From contig NZ_WUWN01000009.1 in the NCBI RefSeq assembly GCF_009846865.1, positions 1 through 64,000 on the forward strand: a stretch of DNA of 64,000 nt. Direction: 5' to 3'. This DNA is from Puerhibacterium puerhi (lineage in GTDB: Bacteria; Actinomycetota; Actinomycetes; Actinomycetales; Cellulomonadaceae). This document shows positions 56,815 to 64,000 of this stretch, one piece after another. The position numbers and the translations under genes were made by a program. Within the stretch, counting starts at the first letter, position 1. Each line of letters opens with the position of its first letter. The notes below the pieces were generated by a model. It searched no databases and had not been told where the DNA came from. It saw only the letters and a program-made list of their open reading frames with translations.

Positions 56815-58305
56815 GTGCCCGCTGCTCCCGCCCCTCACTCCGTCCGCGCGGCCCTCCGCTCGCCGCGCACGCTGCGCACCGAGGTGCTCGGCGGCCTGGT
56901 CGTGGCCCTCGCCCTGATCCCCGAGGCGATCGCGTTCTCGCTCGTCGCGGGCGTCGACCCGCGGGTGGGCCTGTTCGCCAGCTTCACCATGGCCGTCACC
57001 ATCGCGATCGTCGGCGGCCGCCCGGCGATGATCTCGGCAGCCACGGGCGCGGTCGCGCTCGTCGTCGCCCCGGTGGTGCGCGACCACGGCCTCGACCACC
57101 TCGTCGCCACCGTGATCCTCGCCGGCCTGCTGCAGGTGGTGCTCGGCCTGCTCGGCGTCGCGCGGCTGATGCGGTTCGTCCCGCGCTCGGTGATGGTCGG
57201 CTTCGTCAACGCGCTGGCGATCCTCATCTTCCTGTCCCAGCTGCCGCACCTGCGGGACGTGCCCGTCGCCGTCTACCCGCTCGTGGCCGCCGGCATCGCC
57301 GTCATCGTGCTCTTCCCGCGCCTGACGAAGGTCGTGCCCGCCCCGCTCGTGGCCATCGCGCTGCTGACCGTCGTGGTGCTCGCGGCGGGCATCGCGGTGC
57401 CGACCGTCGGCGACCAGGGCGAGCTGCCCGAGTCGCTGCCCGCGCTGTTCGTCCCGGACGTGCCGCTGAACCTCGAGACGCTGCGGATCATCGCGCCCTA
57501 CGCCCTCGGCATGGCCCTCGTGGGGCTGCTCGAGTCGCTCATGACCGCCAAGCTCGTGGACGAGGTCACCGACACCCGCTCCGACACGACCCGCGAGGCC
57601 TGGGGCCAGGGCGTGGCCAACGTGGTCACCGGCCTGTTCGGCGGCATGGGCGGGTGCGCCATGATCGGCCAGACCATGATCAACGTGAAGGCCTCGGGCT
57701 CGCGCACGCGGATCTCCACGTTCCTCGCCGGCGTCTTCCTGCTGGTCCTCGTGGTCGGGCTGGGGGACGTGGTGGCGGTCATCCCGATGGCCGCGCTGGT
57801 CGCGGTCATGGTGATGGTCTGCGTCGGCACCTTCGACTGGCACTCGGTGCGCCCGGCCACGCTGCGCCGCATGCCGAGGTCGGAGACCGCCGTCATGCTC
57901 GCCACCGTCGCGGTCACCGTCGCGACGCACAACCTCGCCTACGGCGTCATCGTGGGCGTGCTGGTCGCCACGGTGATGTTCGCGCGCCGCGTCGCGCACC
58001 TGACCACGGTCACCCCGCGGGACGCCGCGGACGACGCGGGGCGGCGGGTCTACGACGTCACCGGCGAGCTGTTCTTCGCCTCGTCGAACGACCTGGTCCA
58101 CCAGTTCGACTACGTCGGCGACCCGCAGGACGTGGTCATCGACCTCAGCGCTGCCCACGTCTGGGACGCCTCCAGCGTCGCGGCGCTCGACGCCGTGCGG
58201 ACCAAGTACGCCGCGCGGGGCAAGCACGTCACCGTGGTGGGGATGAACGCCGACTCCGCCGAGCGCCACGAGCGCCTCTCCGGCGCCCTCGGCGCCGGCG
58301 CCTGA
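56815..58305 (+). CDS. SulP-family anion transporter with STAS domain
   Basis: 496-aa transporter for sulfate, bicarbonate or related anions. Membrane part (about 10-14 spans) begins TEVLGGLVVALALIPEAIAFSL, the SulP signature, and includes GLFGGMGGCAMIGQTMINVKASG. A C-terminal STAS domain spans about residues 415-485 (VIDLSAAHVWDASSVAALD). GTG 56815 follows TAGAGT with an 8-nt gap and no ribosome-binding site. Regulation by the divergent MerR protein is inferred; the transported anion is not determinable. Confidence 0.93.
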   Translation: MPAAPAPHSVRAALRSPRTLRTEVLGGLVVALALIPEAIAFSLVAGVDPRVGLFASFTMAVTIAIVGGRPAMISAATGAVALVVAPVVRDHGLDHLVATVILAGLLQVVLGLLGVARLMRFVPRSVMVGFVNALAILIFLSQLPHLRDVPVAVYPLVAAGIAVIVLFPRLTKVVPAPLVAIALLTVVVLAAGIAVPTVGDQGELPESLPALFVPDVPLNLETLRIIAPYALGMALVGLLESLMTAKLVDEVTDTRSDTTREAWGQGVANVVTGLFGGMGGCAMIGQTMINVKASGSRTRISTFLAGVFLLVLVVGLGDVVAVIPMAALVAVMVMVCVGTFDWHSVRPATLRRMPRSETAVMLATVAVTVATHNLAYGVIVGVLVATVMFARRVAHLTTVTPRDAADDAGRRVYDVTGELFFASSNDLVHQFDYVGDPQDVVIDLSAAHVWDASSVAALDAVRTKYAARGKHVTVVGMNADSAERHERLSGALGAGA

Positions 58306-58326
58306 GGCGGCCGGGCCCGCGCCGGG

Positions 58327-58866
58327 TCAGCGCAGCTCGTCGGGCGCCCCGGTGCCGGGCACCAGGGCGCGCTGCATCCGCAGCAGGTCGTGCCATGCGC
58401 CGAGCTTCCAGCCGACCTGCCGCTCGACGCCGACCTCGGCGAACCCCAGCGCGCGGTGCAGGCCCACGCTCGCGTCGTTCGGCAGCGCGATGCCGGTGAT
58501 GACCTGCCGGTAGCCGCGCGCGGTCAGCCGCTCCAGCAGCGCGGCGTACAGCGCCCGCCCGGCGCCCGTGCGCCGCGGCGCGTCGAGGCCGAGGTACACG
58601 CTCGTCTCGGCGGTCCAGCGGTAGGCGGGGCGCGGCCGGTAGGGGCTGGCGTAGGCGTAGCCGACCAGCACGCCGTCGGCCTCGGCCACGAGCCACGCGT
58701 GGCTCGCGCCGTAGGTCTCGATGCGCCGCGCCATCTCGGCGTCCGACGGCGGGACGTCCTCGAAGCTGACCGCGGTGCCGGTCACGTACGGCGCGTACAG
58801 GGCCGCGCAGGCGGCGGCGTCGGACGCGGCGGCGTCGCGCAGGGTGATCGGCACGGTGTTCGGCAC
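58327..58866 (-). CDS. GNAT acetyltransferase, phosphinothricin/methionine-sulfoximine type
   Basis: 179-aa GNAT. The N-terminal ITLRDAAASDAAACAALYAPYV, the mid YRWTAETSVYLGLDAPRRTGAGRALYA loop (here cited in parts) and the C-terminal FAEVGVERQVGWKLGAWHDL are hallmarks of the PAT/MnaT group, which acetylates methionine sulfoximine or phosphinothricin. TACCGT lies exactly 6 nt before GTG 58866, so the transcript is probably leaderless. It converges on the SulP gene. Confidence 0.88.
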   Translation of the reverse strand: MPNTVPITLRDAAASDAAACAALYAPYVTGTAVSFEDVPPSDAEMARRIETYGASHAWLVAEADGVLVGYAYASPYRPRPAYRWTAETSVYLGLDAPRRTGAGRALYAALLERLTARGYRQVITGIALPNDASVGLHRALGFAEVGVERQVGWKLGAWHDLLRMQRALVPGTGAPDELR

Positions 58867-58961
58867 GGGGCGACGGTAGCGCGCGGCGCAGCCGCCGGCG
58901 TCCACGGCCCCGCCCGCGCGCCGGCCGGGCGAGCGCGCCGCCGTGGTGCGAGCCTCGAACC

Positions 58962-59573
58962 GTGCCCGACACGTCCACCTCGTCACGCCGCGCGGTCGCC
59001 ACCGTCGGCCGGCTCCTGCGCCGCCGTCGCGCCGGCACCGCGCAGGGCGTCGTCGCGCGCCTCGCGCCCGGCATGCCGCCCACCCTGCAGCTCGTCAGCG
59101 ACGCGTTCGCCGACGGCGCGCCGATCCCGCGCCGGTACGCCGGCCGCGGCGTGGGGGACAACGTCGCGCCCGGGTTCACGTGGTCGCGCCCGCCGGAGGG
59201 CACCGCCCAGCTCCTGCTCGTCGTCGAGGACCCGGACGCCCCGGCGCGGCGGCCGTTCGTGCACCTCGTGGCCCTGGGCGACCCCTCGGCCAAGCGCGCG
59301 GTCGAGGGGGCGCTGACCCTCACGAGCCCGGCGGAGCCGGCCCGCGTGGGCCGCGGCCGGGTGCGGTTCGTCCCCGGCTCGCTCGGCCTGCGGGGCTACC
59401 AGGGCCCGCGCGCGCTGCCGGGCCACGGCCGCCACACCTACGGCTTCCACCTCTTCGCGCTCGACCGGGCCATCCCGGACACCGCCCGGCTGCGGCGGCT
59501 CGACGACGTCATCGCGCTCGCGCGCGGCCACGTGCTCGCCCGCGGCGAGTACTTCGGCACGCAGGAGCGCTGA
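58962..59573 (+). CDS. YbhB/YbcL-type PEBP family protein
   Basis: 203-aa phosphatidylethanolamine-binding/Raf kinase inhibitor-like protein. After a basic N-terminus of about 35 residues the core begins PTLQLVSDAFADGAPIPRRYAG and contains VEDPDAP and YGFHLFALD of the PEBP fold. No signal peptide is evident. GTG 58962 is taken from the frame, without a clear ribosome-binding site; a later start near the core is possible. The biochemical role of bacterial PEBPs is poorly known. Confidence 0.85.
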   Translation: MPDTSTSSRRAVATVGRLLRRRRAGTAQGVVARLAPGMPPTLQLVSDAFADGAPIPRRYAGRGVGDNVAPGFTWSRPPEGTAQLLLVVEDPDAPARRPFVHLVALGDPSAKRAVEGALTLTSPAEPARVGRGRVRFVPGSLGLRGYQGPRALPGHGRHTYGFHLFALDRAIPDTARLRRLDDVIALARGHVLARGEYFGTQER

Positions 59574-59594
59574 CGTCACAGCGCTGACGTCACA
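59567..59594. repeat. 14-bp tandem duplication across two convergent stop codons
   Basis: GCGCTGACGTCACA occurs twice in tandem. The first copy holds the TGA of the PEBP gene (59571-59573), the second the stop of the minus-strand GNAT gene (59590-59592). Each copy contains the palindrome TGACGTCA, providing a stop on both strands. Confidence 0.9.
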
Positions 59595-60060
59595 GCGGCA
59601 GCTTGAAGCCCTCGTGCGACTGGGCGTAGCCGAGCGAGCGGTAGAAGCGGTGGGCGTCGGGGCGGGCCTTGTCGCTGGTGAGCTGGGCCAGCGCGCACCC
59701 GCGCTCGCGGCCGCGGGCGTGGGCGCGCTCCATGAGCCGGCGCCCCAGGCCCTGGCCGCGCAGCCGGGCGTCGACCCGCACCGCCTCGACGAGCAGCCGG
59801 GTGGCGCCCGCCCGCGAGATGCCCGGCACGAACGTCAGCTGCATGGTGCCGACGACGTCGCCGTCGAGCTCGGCGACCCACAGCTCGTCGTTCGGGCTGG
59901 CCTCGATCGCCGCGAAGGCGGCCTCGTGGGCCGGGCCGAACGCCCCGGTGCGGGCGGCCGCCACGGCGTCGTCGGCGATGAGCTCGACGACGCGCGCGAG
60001 GTCGGCGCGGCGGGCGAGGCGGAAGGTCACGCGGTCGGCGGGGGAGAGCGGCTCGGTCAC
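59590..60060 (-). CDS. GNAT acetyltransferase
   Basis: 156-aa GNAT protein of unassigned substrate. The fold is clear: VTFRLARRADLARVVELIADD, VGTMQLTFVPGISRAGATRLLVEAV, and the acetyl-CoA loop VDARLRGQGLGRRLME (about residues 93-108), then DAHRFYRSLGYAQSHEGFK. TACGGT lies 6 nt before GTG 60060. The group often acetylates small amines or amino acids. Confidence 0.87.
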   Translation of the reverse strand: MTEPLSPADRVTFRLARRADLARVVELIADDAVAAARTGAFGPAHEAAFAAIEASPNDELWVAELDGDVVGTMQLTFVPGISRAGATRLLVEAVRVDARLRGQGLGRRLMERAHARGRERGCALAQLTSDKARPDAHRFYRSLGYAQSHEGFKLPL

Positions 60061-60082
60061 AGCCCGACCGTACCGGCCGGTC

Positions 60083-60583
60083 TCAGTGCAGCGCGTACTT
60101 GAGCAGCACGACGAGCACGCCGAACGCGCCGGCGACCAGCGCCTCGGCGACCAGCGCGCCGCCGCGCGCCCCGGCCCGGTAGGCCGCGGCCCCGCCGGCG
60201 GCCACCAGCATGGCGATGGTGAACCACAGCGCCACCCAGGCCGCCGTCTGGGCGCCCGCGCCCAGCGCGCGAGCGAGCAGCAGCACGAGGATCGGCGGCG
60301 CGCTGCCGATGAGCACCGACCAGTTCTGCGCGAGCGACGTGGCGAGGCGGACGTGCGTCGGGTGCGCGGGGTCGACGAAGCGTCCGCCCACGGCGTCGAC
60401 GTAGACGTGGGCGAGCCAGTAGACGACCGCCACCGCCGCGGTGGCCACGACGACGCCGGCGGTCTCCGGGGCGTGCGCGCTGAAGACGGCGAGGACCGAC
60501 GCGGTGACGACGGCGCCGTAGAGCATCTCGGGCACGTGCGGGAGCGCGAGGCGGCGGTGGCGGGCGGCGGCGTGCTGGGTCAT
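60083..60583 (-). CDS. Small polytopic membrane protein
   Basis: 166-aa protein with four hydrophobic segments (for example VVTASVLAVFSA, VVVATAAVAVVYWLAHVYV, VLIGSAPPILVLLLARAL) and no motif that I recognise. ATG 60583 has GGGAGCCCGCG upstream; the frame continues further but without coding character. It stands head to head with the DUF1269 gene across about 120 bp, which links it loosely to the following group of stress-type genes. Confidence 0.75.
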   Translation of the reverse strand: MTQHAAARHRRLALPHVPEMLYGAVVTASVLAVFSAHAPETAGVVVATAAVAVVYWLAHVYVDAVGGRFVDPAHPTHVRLATSLAQNWSVLIGSAPPILVLLLARALGAGAQTAAWVALWFTIAMLVAAGGAAAYRAGARGGALVAEALVAGAFGVLVVLLKYALH

Positions 60584-60702
60584 CGCGGGCTCCCGAACCT
60601 GCCCCCGCACGGGTGATCCGGTCGCCGGGTGCCGCGGCCACGATGGTTCTGCCGGGGCGACCGCCCGGCACCGCGGTGAGGACCGACGAGGGAGCTGGGG
60701 TC

Positions 60703-61188
60703 ATGACCACGTTCACGGTGTGGAAGTACGACGAGCCGGAGGCCGCGCAGCGGACGGCCCGGATCCTGCAGGACGCCGCGGCCGACGGCCTCGTGACCGT
60801 CGTGGACCATGCGGTCGTCTCCTGGCCGCCGGGCGCCGACGCGCCCACGATGCACCACTCGCACGACGCGGGCCGGCGCACGGTCGGCTGGGGCGCGTTC
60901 TGGGGCGCGCTCGTCGGCACCCTGTTCCTCGCCCCCGTCGCGGGAGCGGCGGTCGGCGCGGCGGCGGGCGGCGCCAAGCGGGCCGTCGACGCCGTCGGGA
61001 TCGACGAGGAGCAGCTCGAGCGGATCCGGTCGGAGGTGACGCCCGGGACGTCGGCGCTCTTCGCCGTCACCGAGGGCGCCGACCTCGACCGGCTCGGCGA
61101 GCGGTTCCACGGCGTCGGCGGCCGGCTCGTGGAGACGAACCTGACCCCGGCCGAGCGCAGCACGCTGGCCGAGGTCTTCGACGTCTGA
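60703..61188 (+). CDS. DUF1269-type membrane protein
   Basis: 161-aa protein. A soluble N-terminus (TTFTVWKYDEPEAAQRTARILQ) is followed by HDAGRRTVGWGAFWGALVG, then a glycine-zipper hydrophobic hairpin (LFLAPVAGAAVGAAAGGA, about residues 88-108) and a C-terminal part with TSALFAVTEGADLDRL. This order is typical of DUF1269 proteins. ATG 60703 follows GAGGGAGCTGGGGTC. The family is uncharacterised, often associated with stress or membrane integrity. It is convergent with the SHOCT gene. Confidence 0.82.
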   Translation: MTTFTVWKYDEPEAAQRTARILQDAAADGLVTVVDHAVVSWPPGADAPTMHHSHDAGRRTVGWGAFWGALVGTLFLAPVAGAAVGAAAGGAKRAVDAVGIDEEQLERIRSEVTPGTSALFAVTEGADLDRLGERFHGVGGRLVETNLTPAERSTLAEVFDV

Positions 61189-61239
61189 GCCGACGTCGGG
61201 GCGGGGGTGCACGGTGCCCAGGCGCGGGTCCTCAGCGGG

Positions 61240-61560
61240 TCAGCCGCCGAGGATCCGCGCCTTCTGCGCGGCGAACTCGGCGTCGGTGAGGACGCCCTGG
61301 TCGCGCAGCTCGGCGAGCTGGCGCAGCTGCGCGATCGTCGGGTCCGTCTCGCCGCCGGTCGGTGCCTCCGGCGCCGGGGCGTACTGGGGCTGCGGATACT
61401 GGGGCTGCGCGTACTGCGGCGGGTAGCCGGCAGCCTGGGCGCGCTGCGCATCCTGCTCCGCCCAGCGGCCCTGCTGGCGGCGCTGCACGCGGCCCGAGAC
61501 GGCGCTGGCCGTCCCGGCGATGACGGCGGTGCGGGCGACCCCGCGAAGCAGTCCGGGCAT
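61240..61560 (-). CDS. SHOCT-domain protein
   Basis: 106-aa protein. The N-terminal part is basic with a short Ala/Val stretch, the middle has Gln/Tyr/Pro repeats (YAQPQYPQPQYAP), and the C-terminal 30 residues are a SHOCT domain (IAQLRQLAELRDQGVLTDAEFAAQKARIL). Such short C-terminal domains are thought to mediate oligomerisation or targeting. It is 19 bp downstream of the DUF6325 frame on the same strand, so cotranscription is likely. Confidence 0.88.
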   Translation of the reverse strand: MPGLLRGVARTAVIAGTASAVSGRVQRRQQGRWAEQDAQRAQAAGYPPQYAQPQYPQPQYAPAPEAPTGGETDPTIAQLRQLAELRDQGVLTDAEFAAQKARILGG

Positions 61561-61579
61561 GGTGGTGCTCCTTCTCGGC

Positions 61580-62521
61580 TCAGTGGCCCTCTGCGGCGTC
61601 GAGCGCCGCGACCAGCGAGGGCACGGGGATCCTGCCGCTGGCGGCGATCATCCCGCCGCCGCGGCGCAGCGCCGCGGCGAACGGGGCCGCCCAGACGTTC
61701 TCGTAGACGAGCACTCCGGCCGCGCTGCCGGGCTGGAGCGTCGCGCCCGCCTCCTGCAGGTCGTCCTCGGCGAGGATCCCCGACGACGCCCCGTCGAACA
61801 CGGCGAGGTCGAAGTCCCCGTCGACGTCGAGGTCGTGCAGCTCGATGCCGGCCACGGTGCCGTCGGCGGCCTTCTCGACGAAGGCGAGGTCCAGCAGGCG
61901 GATGATGCCGCGGTCGACGAGGTCCACCAGGAGCGGCAGCGCCTCACCGTTCAGCTTGTTCTCGGGGAACTCGACCACGAGGTAGTCGACGGGCCCCATC
62001 TCGTCGATCGTCCGGTCCATCTCGCGCCCCTTCGTCCCCGTCCGGCCGCCCGGATCCCGAATGCTCTCTGCGCCCCCACCGTGCGCCGGGGCCCGGTTCC
62101 CGTCCTCACCCGCGCGGGGTGAGGACCCGCGCGCGCCGCCGCCGCCTCCGCCGCCGCCTCCGTCGTCGACGACGCTGTCCATCAGCGCGAGCACCTCGGA
62201 CAGGTCGACGTCGCGCACGGTGTACGACGACGTCTCGGCCGCCTCGGAACGGCTGATGCTGCCGAGCATCGCGCGCAGCACGATCCCCACGGGTCCGTGC
62301 ACGGTCACCTCCACGTCCGGCCGGCCGCCCGCCGGGACCGTTCGCAGCTCGCGCAGCTCGAGGCCGAGCGCCGCCAGACGCTGCAGCACCCCGTACAGCG
62401 CGGACTGGTCCCGCACCGCGAGCTCGAGGACGGTGCAGGTGGTCGAGCGGCGGACGCCCAACTCGCTCAGATCCGTGCCCTGGCGGACCGCTCCCACGAC
62501 GGTCAGCTCGACCTGCGTCAT
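61580..62521 (-). CDS. ACT-like segment joined in frame to DUF6325
   Basis: One uninterrupted frame of 313 codons with two unlike parts. Residues 1-120 (TVLELAVRDQSALYGVLQRLAALGLEL reads like an ACT/ferredoxin-like fold; cited key words LYGVLQRLAALG and VEVTVHGPVG) are followed by a Gly10 and low-complexity linker containing a terminator-like hairpin and codons with unusually many A/T third bases. From ATG 62020 the rest (146 aa, GPVDYLVVEFPENKLNGEA, LAVFDGASSGILAEDDL) is a complete DUF6325 protein with AAGGGGCGCGAG upstream. It may be two genes whose separating stop was lost, or a real fusion. GTG 62530 is another possible start. Confidence 0.7.
   Translation of the reverse strand: MTQVELTVVGAVRQGTDLSELGVRRSTTCTVLELAVRDQSALYGVLQRLAALGLELRELRTVPAGGRPDVEVTVHGPVGIVLRAMLGSISRSEAAETSSYTVRDVDLSEVLALMDSVVDDGGGGGGGGGARGSSPRAGEDGNRAPAHGGGAESIRDPGGRTGTKGREMDRTIDEMGPVDYLVVEFPENKLNGEALPLLVDLVDRGIIRLLDLAFVEKAADGTVAGIELHDLDVDGDFDLAVFDGASSGILAEDDLQEAGATLQPGSAAGVLVYENVWAAPFAAALRRGGGMIAASGRIPVPSLVAALDAAEGH
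62102..62126 (-). terminator. Hairpin inside the linker of the DUF6325 frame
   Basis: GTCCTCACCC, loop GCGCG, GGGTGAGGAC: a perfect 10-bp stem located between the two protein segments. Its strength is that of an intergenic terminator, although no stop codon precedes it in frame. Confidence 0.6.
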
Positions 62522-62614
62522 CCGGACCACCCCGCCGTCATCGGTCCCGCGAGGACGCGCGGCCGACAGCCGCGCGCACGCCGTCCAGCGTGCGCGCGTC
62601 GTCGCGCGGGGGGA

Positions 62615-63121
62615 TCACCCGGCGGGGGTGGCGCCGCAGTACGTCTTCATGGCCCGCGTCACCCCCGCCCAGCTCTGGCGCACCTCGGCCAGGGACTCCT
62701 CGGCGGTCGCGCGCGCGTCGGCTGCGCCGGATCGCAGCGCGGCGCCGTAGTCGCGCAGCCGCGCCTCCAGGTCCTCGATCGCCGCGCTGGCCCGGTCGGC
62801 GGCCGTGTCGTCGTCCTGCTGCTGGGCCTCGGCGTCGAGCCGGTCGAGCTGGTCGAGAACCGACTGCACGGCGATGATCTCCACCTGGCCGCCGGCGCTG
62901 GGCGTGCCCGCGCTCGGCGGCGCGCTCGGCACGCGCGACGACAGGCTGTCCGGTCCGCCCGCGAGCAGCTGCTCGACCTGCACGGCGACCGCGTCGTAGC
63001 GCACGCACGGGCCCGACCCGCCGGCCTGCGAGCAGGCGCCGAGCGCCAGGGCCGCGGTCACGGCGGCGACGGCGGCGCCCCGACGTCGCCGGGTGGCTCC
63101 GGCCCCGCTCGACACGTCCAT
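62615..63121 (-). CDS. Hypothetical lipoprotein with coiled-coil character
   Basis: 168-aa exported protein. The signal peptide (RRRRGAAVAAVTAALALGAC) ends in lipobox LGAC, Cys30. The mature part has a Ser/Pro linker (VPSAPPSAGTPSAGG) and then long amphipathic helix pattern (VLDQLDRLDAEAQQQ, AIEDLEARLRDYGAALR), ending with a second cysteine in MKTYCG that could pair with the one in GPCVRYDAV. ATG 63121 follows GGGAGTCCGCGG. No family is recognised. It is oriented with the DUF6325 and SHOCT genes and may be part of the same transcript. Confidence 0.8.
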   Translation of the reverse strand: MDVSSGAGATRRRRGAAVAAVTAALALGACSQAGGSGPCVRYDAVAVQVEQLLAGGPDSLSSRVPSAPPSAGTPSAGGQVEIIAVQSVLDQLDRLDAEAQQQDDDTAADRASAAIEDLEARLRDYGAALRSGAADARATAEESLAEVRQSWAGVTRAMKTYCGATPAG

Positions 63122-63255
63122 CCGCGGACTCCCGTCCTGCTGCCGTCCCGTCGTCGCCCTCGCCTCGCCCTCGCCGGCGCCCGCGCCGTCGTCGTCGCCG
63201 TCGCTGTCGTCGGCGCGCGCCGCCGCCACGGTACGAGCGGCCGGGCGTTCGTGTG

Positions 63256-63301
63256 TCACCCGACCTGGGTGATCGCCGGCGGGCAGCGGCGCTCGTACTC
63301 T
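63256..63301 (+). promoter_or_regulatory. Dyad and leaderless promoter of the MalT-like regulator
   Basis: TCACCC-N5-GGGTGA (63256-63272) precedes TACTCT (63296-63301), which ends 6 nt before ATG 63308. The dyad lies just ahead of the -35 position, a typical activator or autoregulatory site. The gap to the divergent lipoprotein gene is shared. Confidence 0.6.
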
Positions 63302-63307
63302 CGTCGT

Positions 63308-64000
63308 ATGGTCTCGGTCCGAGCGGGTGCCGAGCCGTGGCTCCGCGTGCGAGCCCCGGCCGCCGTGGGGCCGACGCGCGCCCGCACGAGCGTCCCCGTG
63401 CTTCCGCGCGCGCTGGTCCGCCGGCCCCGCCTCGAGGCGTCGCTCGACACCGCCGTCGAGCGACGGCTCACCCTGGTCTCGGCGGGACCGGGCTGGGGCA
63501 AGACGACGACGGTCGCCGCGTGGGCCCGGACGCGTGCGGGGCGCGTCGCGTGGGTCACTCTCGAGCCCTACGACGACACCCCGACGACGCTGTGGGCGGA
63601 CGTCCTGGCGGCGGTGCGCGGTACCGGCGTCGCACCGCCGGGACACCCGCTGGACGCCGTCCAGATCCCCGCCCGGTTCACCTCCGACCTGCTGCGCCGG
63701 CTGCTCTTCGCGGTCGACATGCTGCCCGCGCCCGTGGTGCTGGTGCTCGACGACTTCCACCACGTCGCCGACCCGGAGGTGCTCGAGAGCATCGACGACC
63801 TGCTGCGCTACCCGCTGCCGCTGCACCTGGTCGTGCTGACCCGCCTCGACCCGATGCTGAGCCTGCAGCGGCTGCGCGGCCGGGGCGAGGTGGTCGAGCT
63901 CGGCGCCGGCGACCTGGCCTTCGACGAGTCGGACGTGGCGTCCCTCGGGGCGCTGGAGGGCCGCCGCCTCGCGCCCGCGCAGGTCGACCGGCTCCTGGCC
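63308..64000 (+). CDS. MalT-like LuxR-family ATPase regulator, 3' end beyond window
   Basis: The first 231 residues of a large STAND-type regulator. After an Arg-rich N-terminus come SVPVLPRALVRRPRLEASL (the conserved entry motif), the Walker A loop SAGPGWGKTTTVAAW (about residue 60) and Walker B VLVLDDFHHVADPEV, then LTRLDPMLSLQRLRGRGEVVEL. MalT-like proteins continue with TPR-like repeats and a C-terminal LuxR helix-turn-helix, which are not visible here. TACTCT stands 6 nt before the ATG. It is divergent from the lipoprotein/DUF6325/SHOCT group and a candidate regulator of it. Confidence 0.88.
   Translation, partial: MVSVRAGAEPWLRVRAPAAVGPTRARTSVPVLPRALVRRPRLEASLDTAVERRLTLVSAGPGWGKTTTVAAWARTRAGRVAWVTLEPYDDTPTTLWADVLAAVRGTGVAPPGHPLDAVQIPARFTSDLLRRLLFAVDMLPAPVVLVLDDFHHVADPEVLESIDDLLRYPLPLHLVVLTRLDPMLSLQRLRGRGEVVELGAGDLAFDESDVASLGALEGRRLAPAQVDRLLA

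Overview
The window comes from a very GC-rich actinobacterium with strong G/C preference at third codon positions. The order of ribonuclease E/G, L21, L27, ObgE, ProB, ProA, NadD, RsfS, the mycothiol-linked enzyme family, the 13E12-type DUF222/HNH gene and the glycosidase content fit Micrococcales, most likely a Cellulomonas-like genus. The genus is an inference. The sequence reads as chromosomal; I saw no insertion sequence, integrase, CRISPR array or rRNA.

Layout. 1-8 kb: the 3' part of an RNase E/G gene, then a block separating it from its usual neighbours rplU-rpmA-obgE (thymidine kinase, fatty acid desaturase, Pcm-like methyltransferase, dodecin, BCCT transporter). 8-16.7 kb: obgE, proB, an opposing MFS transporter, proA, a 49-residue membrane protein too short for ordinary ORF lists, nadD, a Pro/Ala-rich membrane protein, rsfS and a histidine phosphatase. 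16.7-17.6 kb: two identical tRNA-Ala(GGC) genes flanking a broken gene. 17.6-27.7 kb: a beta-galactoside module (LacI regulator, ABC binding protein, two permeases, GH2 and GH35 beta-galactosidases) with two matching operators. 27.8-35.2 kb: nitrite uptake and assimilation (NirC-type channel, NirB, NirD) with siroheme synthesis (CysG-like, SirB) and a HemD/winged-helix protein of NnaR architecture. 35.2-43.1 kb: MazG-like protein, DUF222/HNH protein, cupredoxin lipoprotein, TreZ/TreY trehalose synthesis, GNAT. 43.4-48.8 kb: transhydrogenase PntAB, a LysE/LysG-type exporter-regulator pair and a DUF6891-like protein. 48.8-53.1 kb: Mqo, a mycothiol-dependent isomerase-family protein, PdxH, an Eis-like acetyltransferase. 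53.1-58.3 kb: NarL-type two-component system with a membrane protein, and a divergent MerR/SulP pair. 58.3-64 kb: acetyltransferases, a PEBP protein, then a little-characterised group (DUF1269, SHOCT, DUF6325, lipoprotein) next to a MalT-like regulator cut by the window end.

Two patterns run through the window. First, many genes carry a TANNNT hexamer 6-8 nt before the start codon and no evident ribosome-binding site, the signature of leaderless transcription. Second, short in-frame repeats, mostly of 12 bp, sit at the ends or linkers of several proteins. The most unusual single loci are the GH2/GH35 junction, where one repeat is open in both reading frames, and an ORF that reads through a terminator-like hairpin to join an ACT-like segment to DUF6325.
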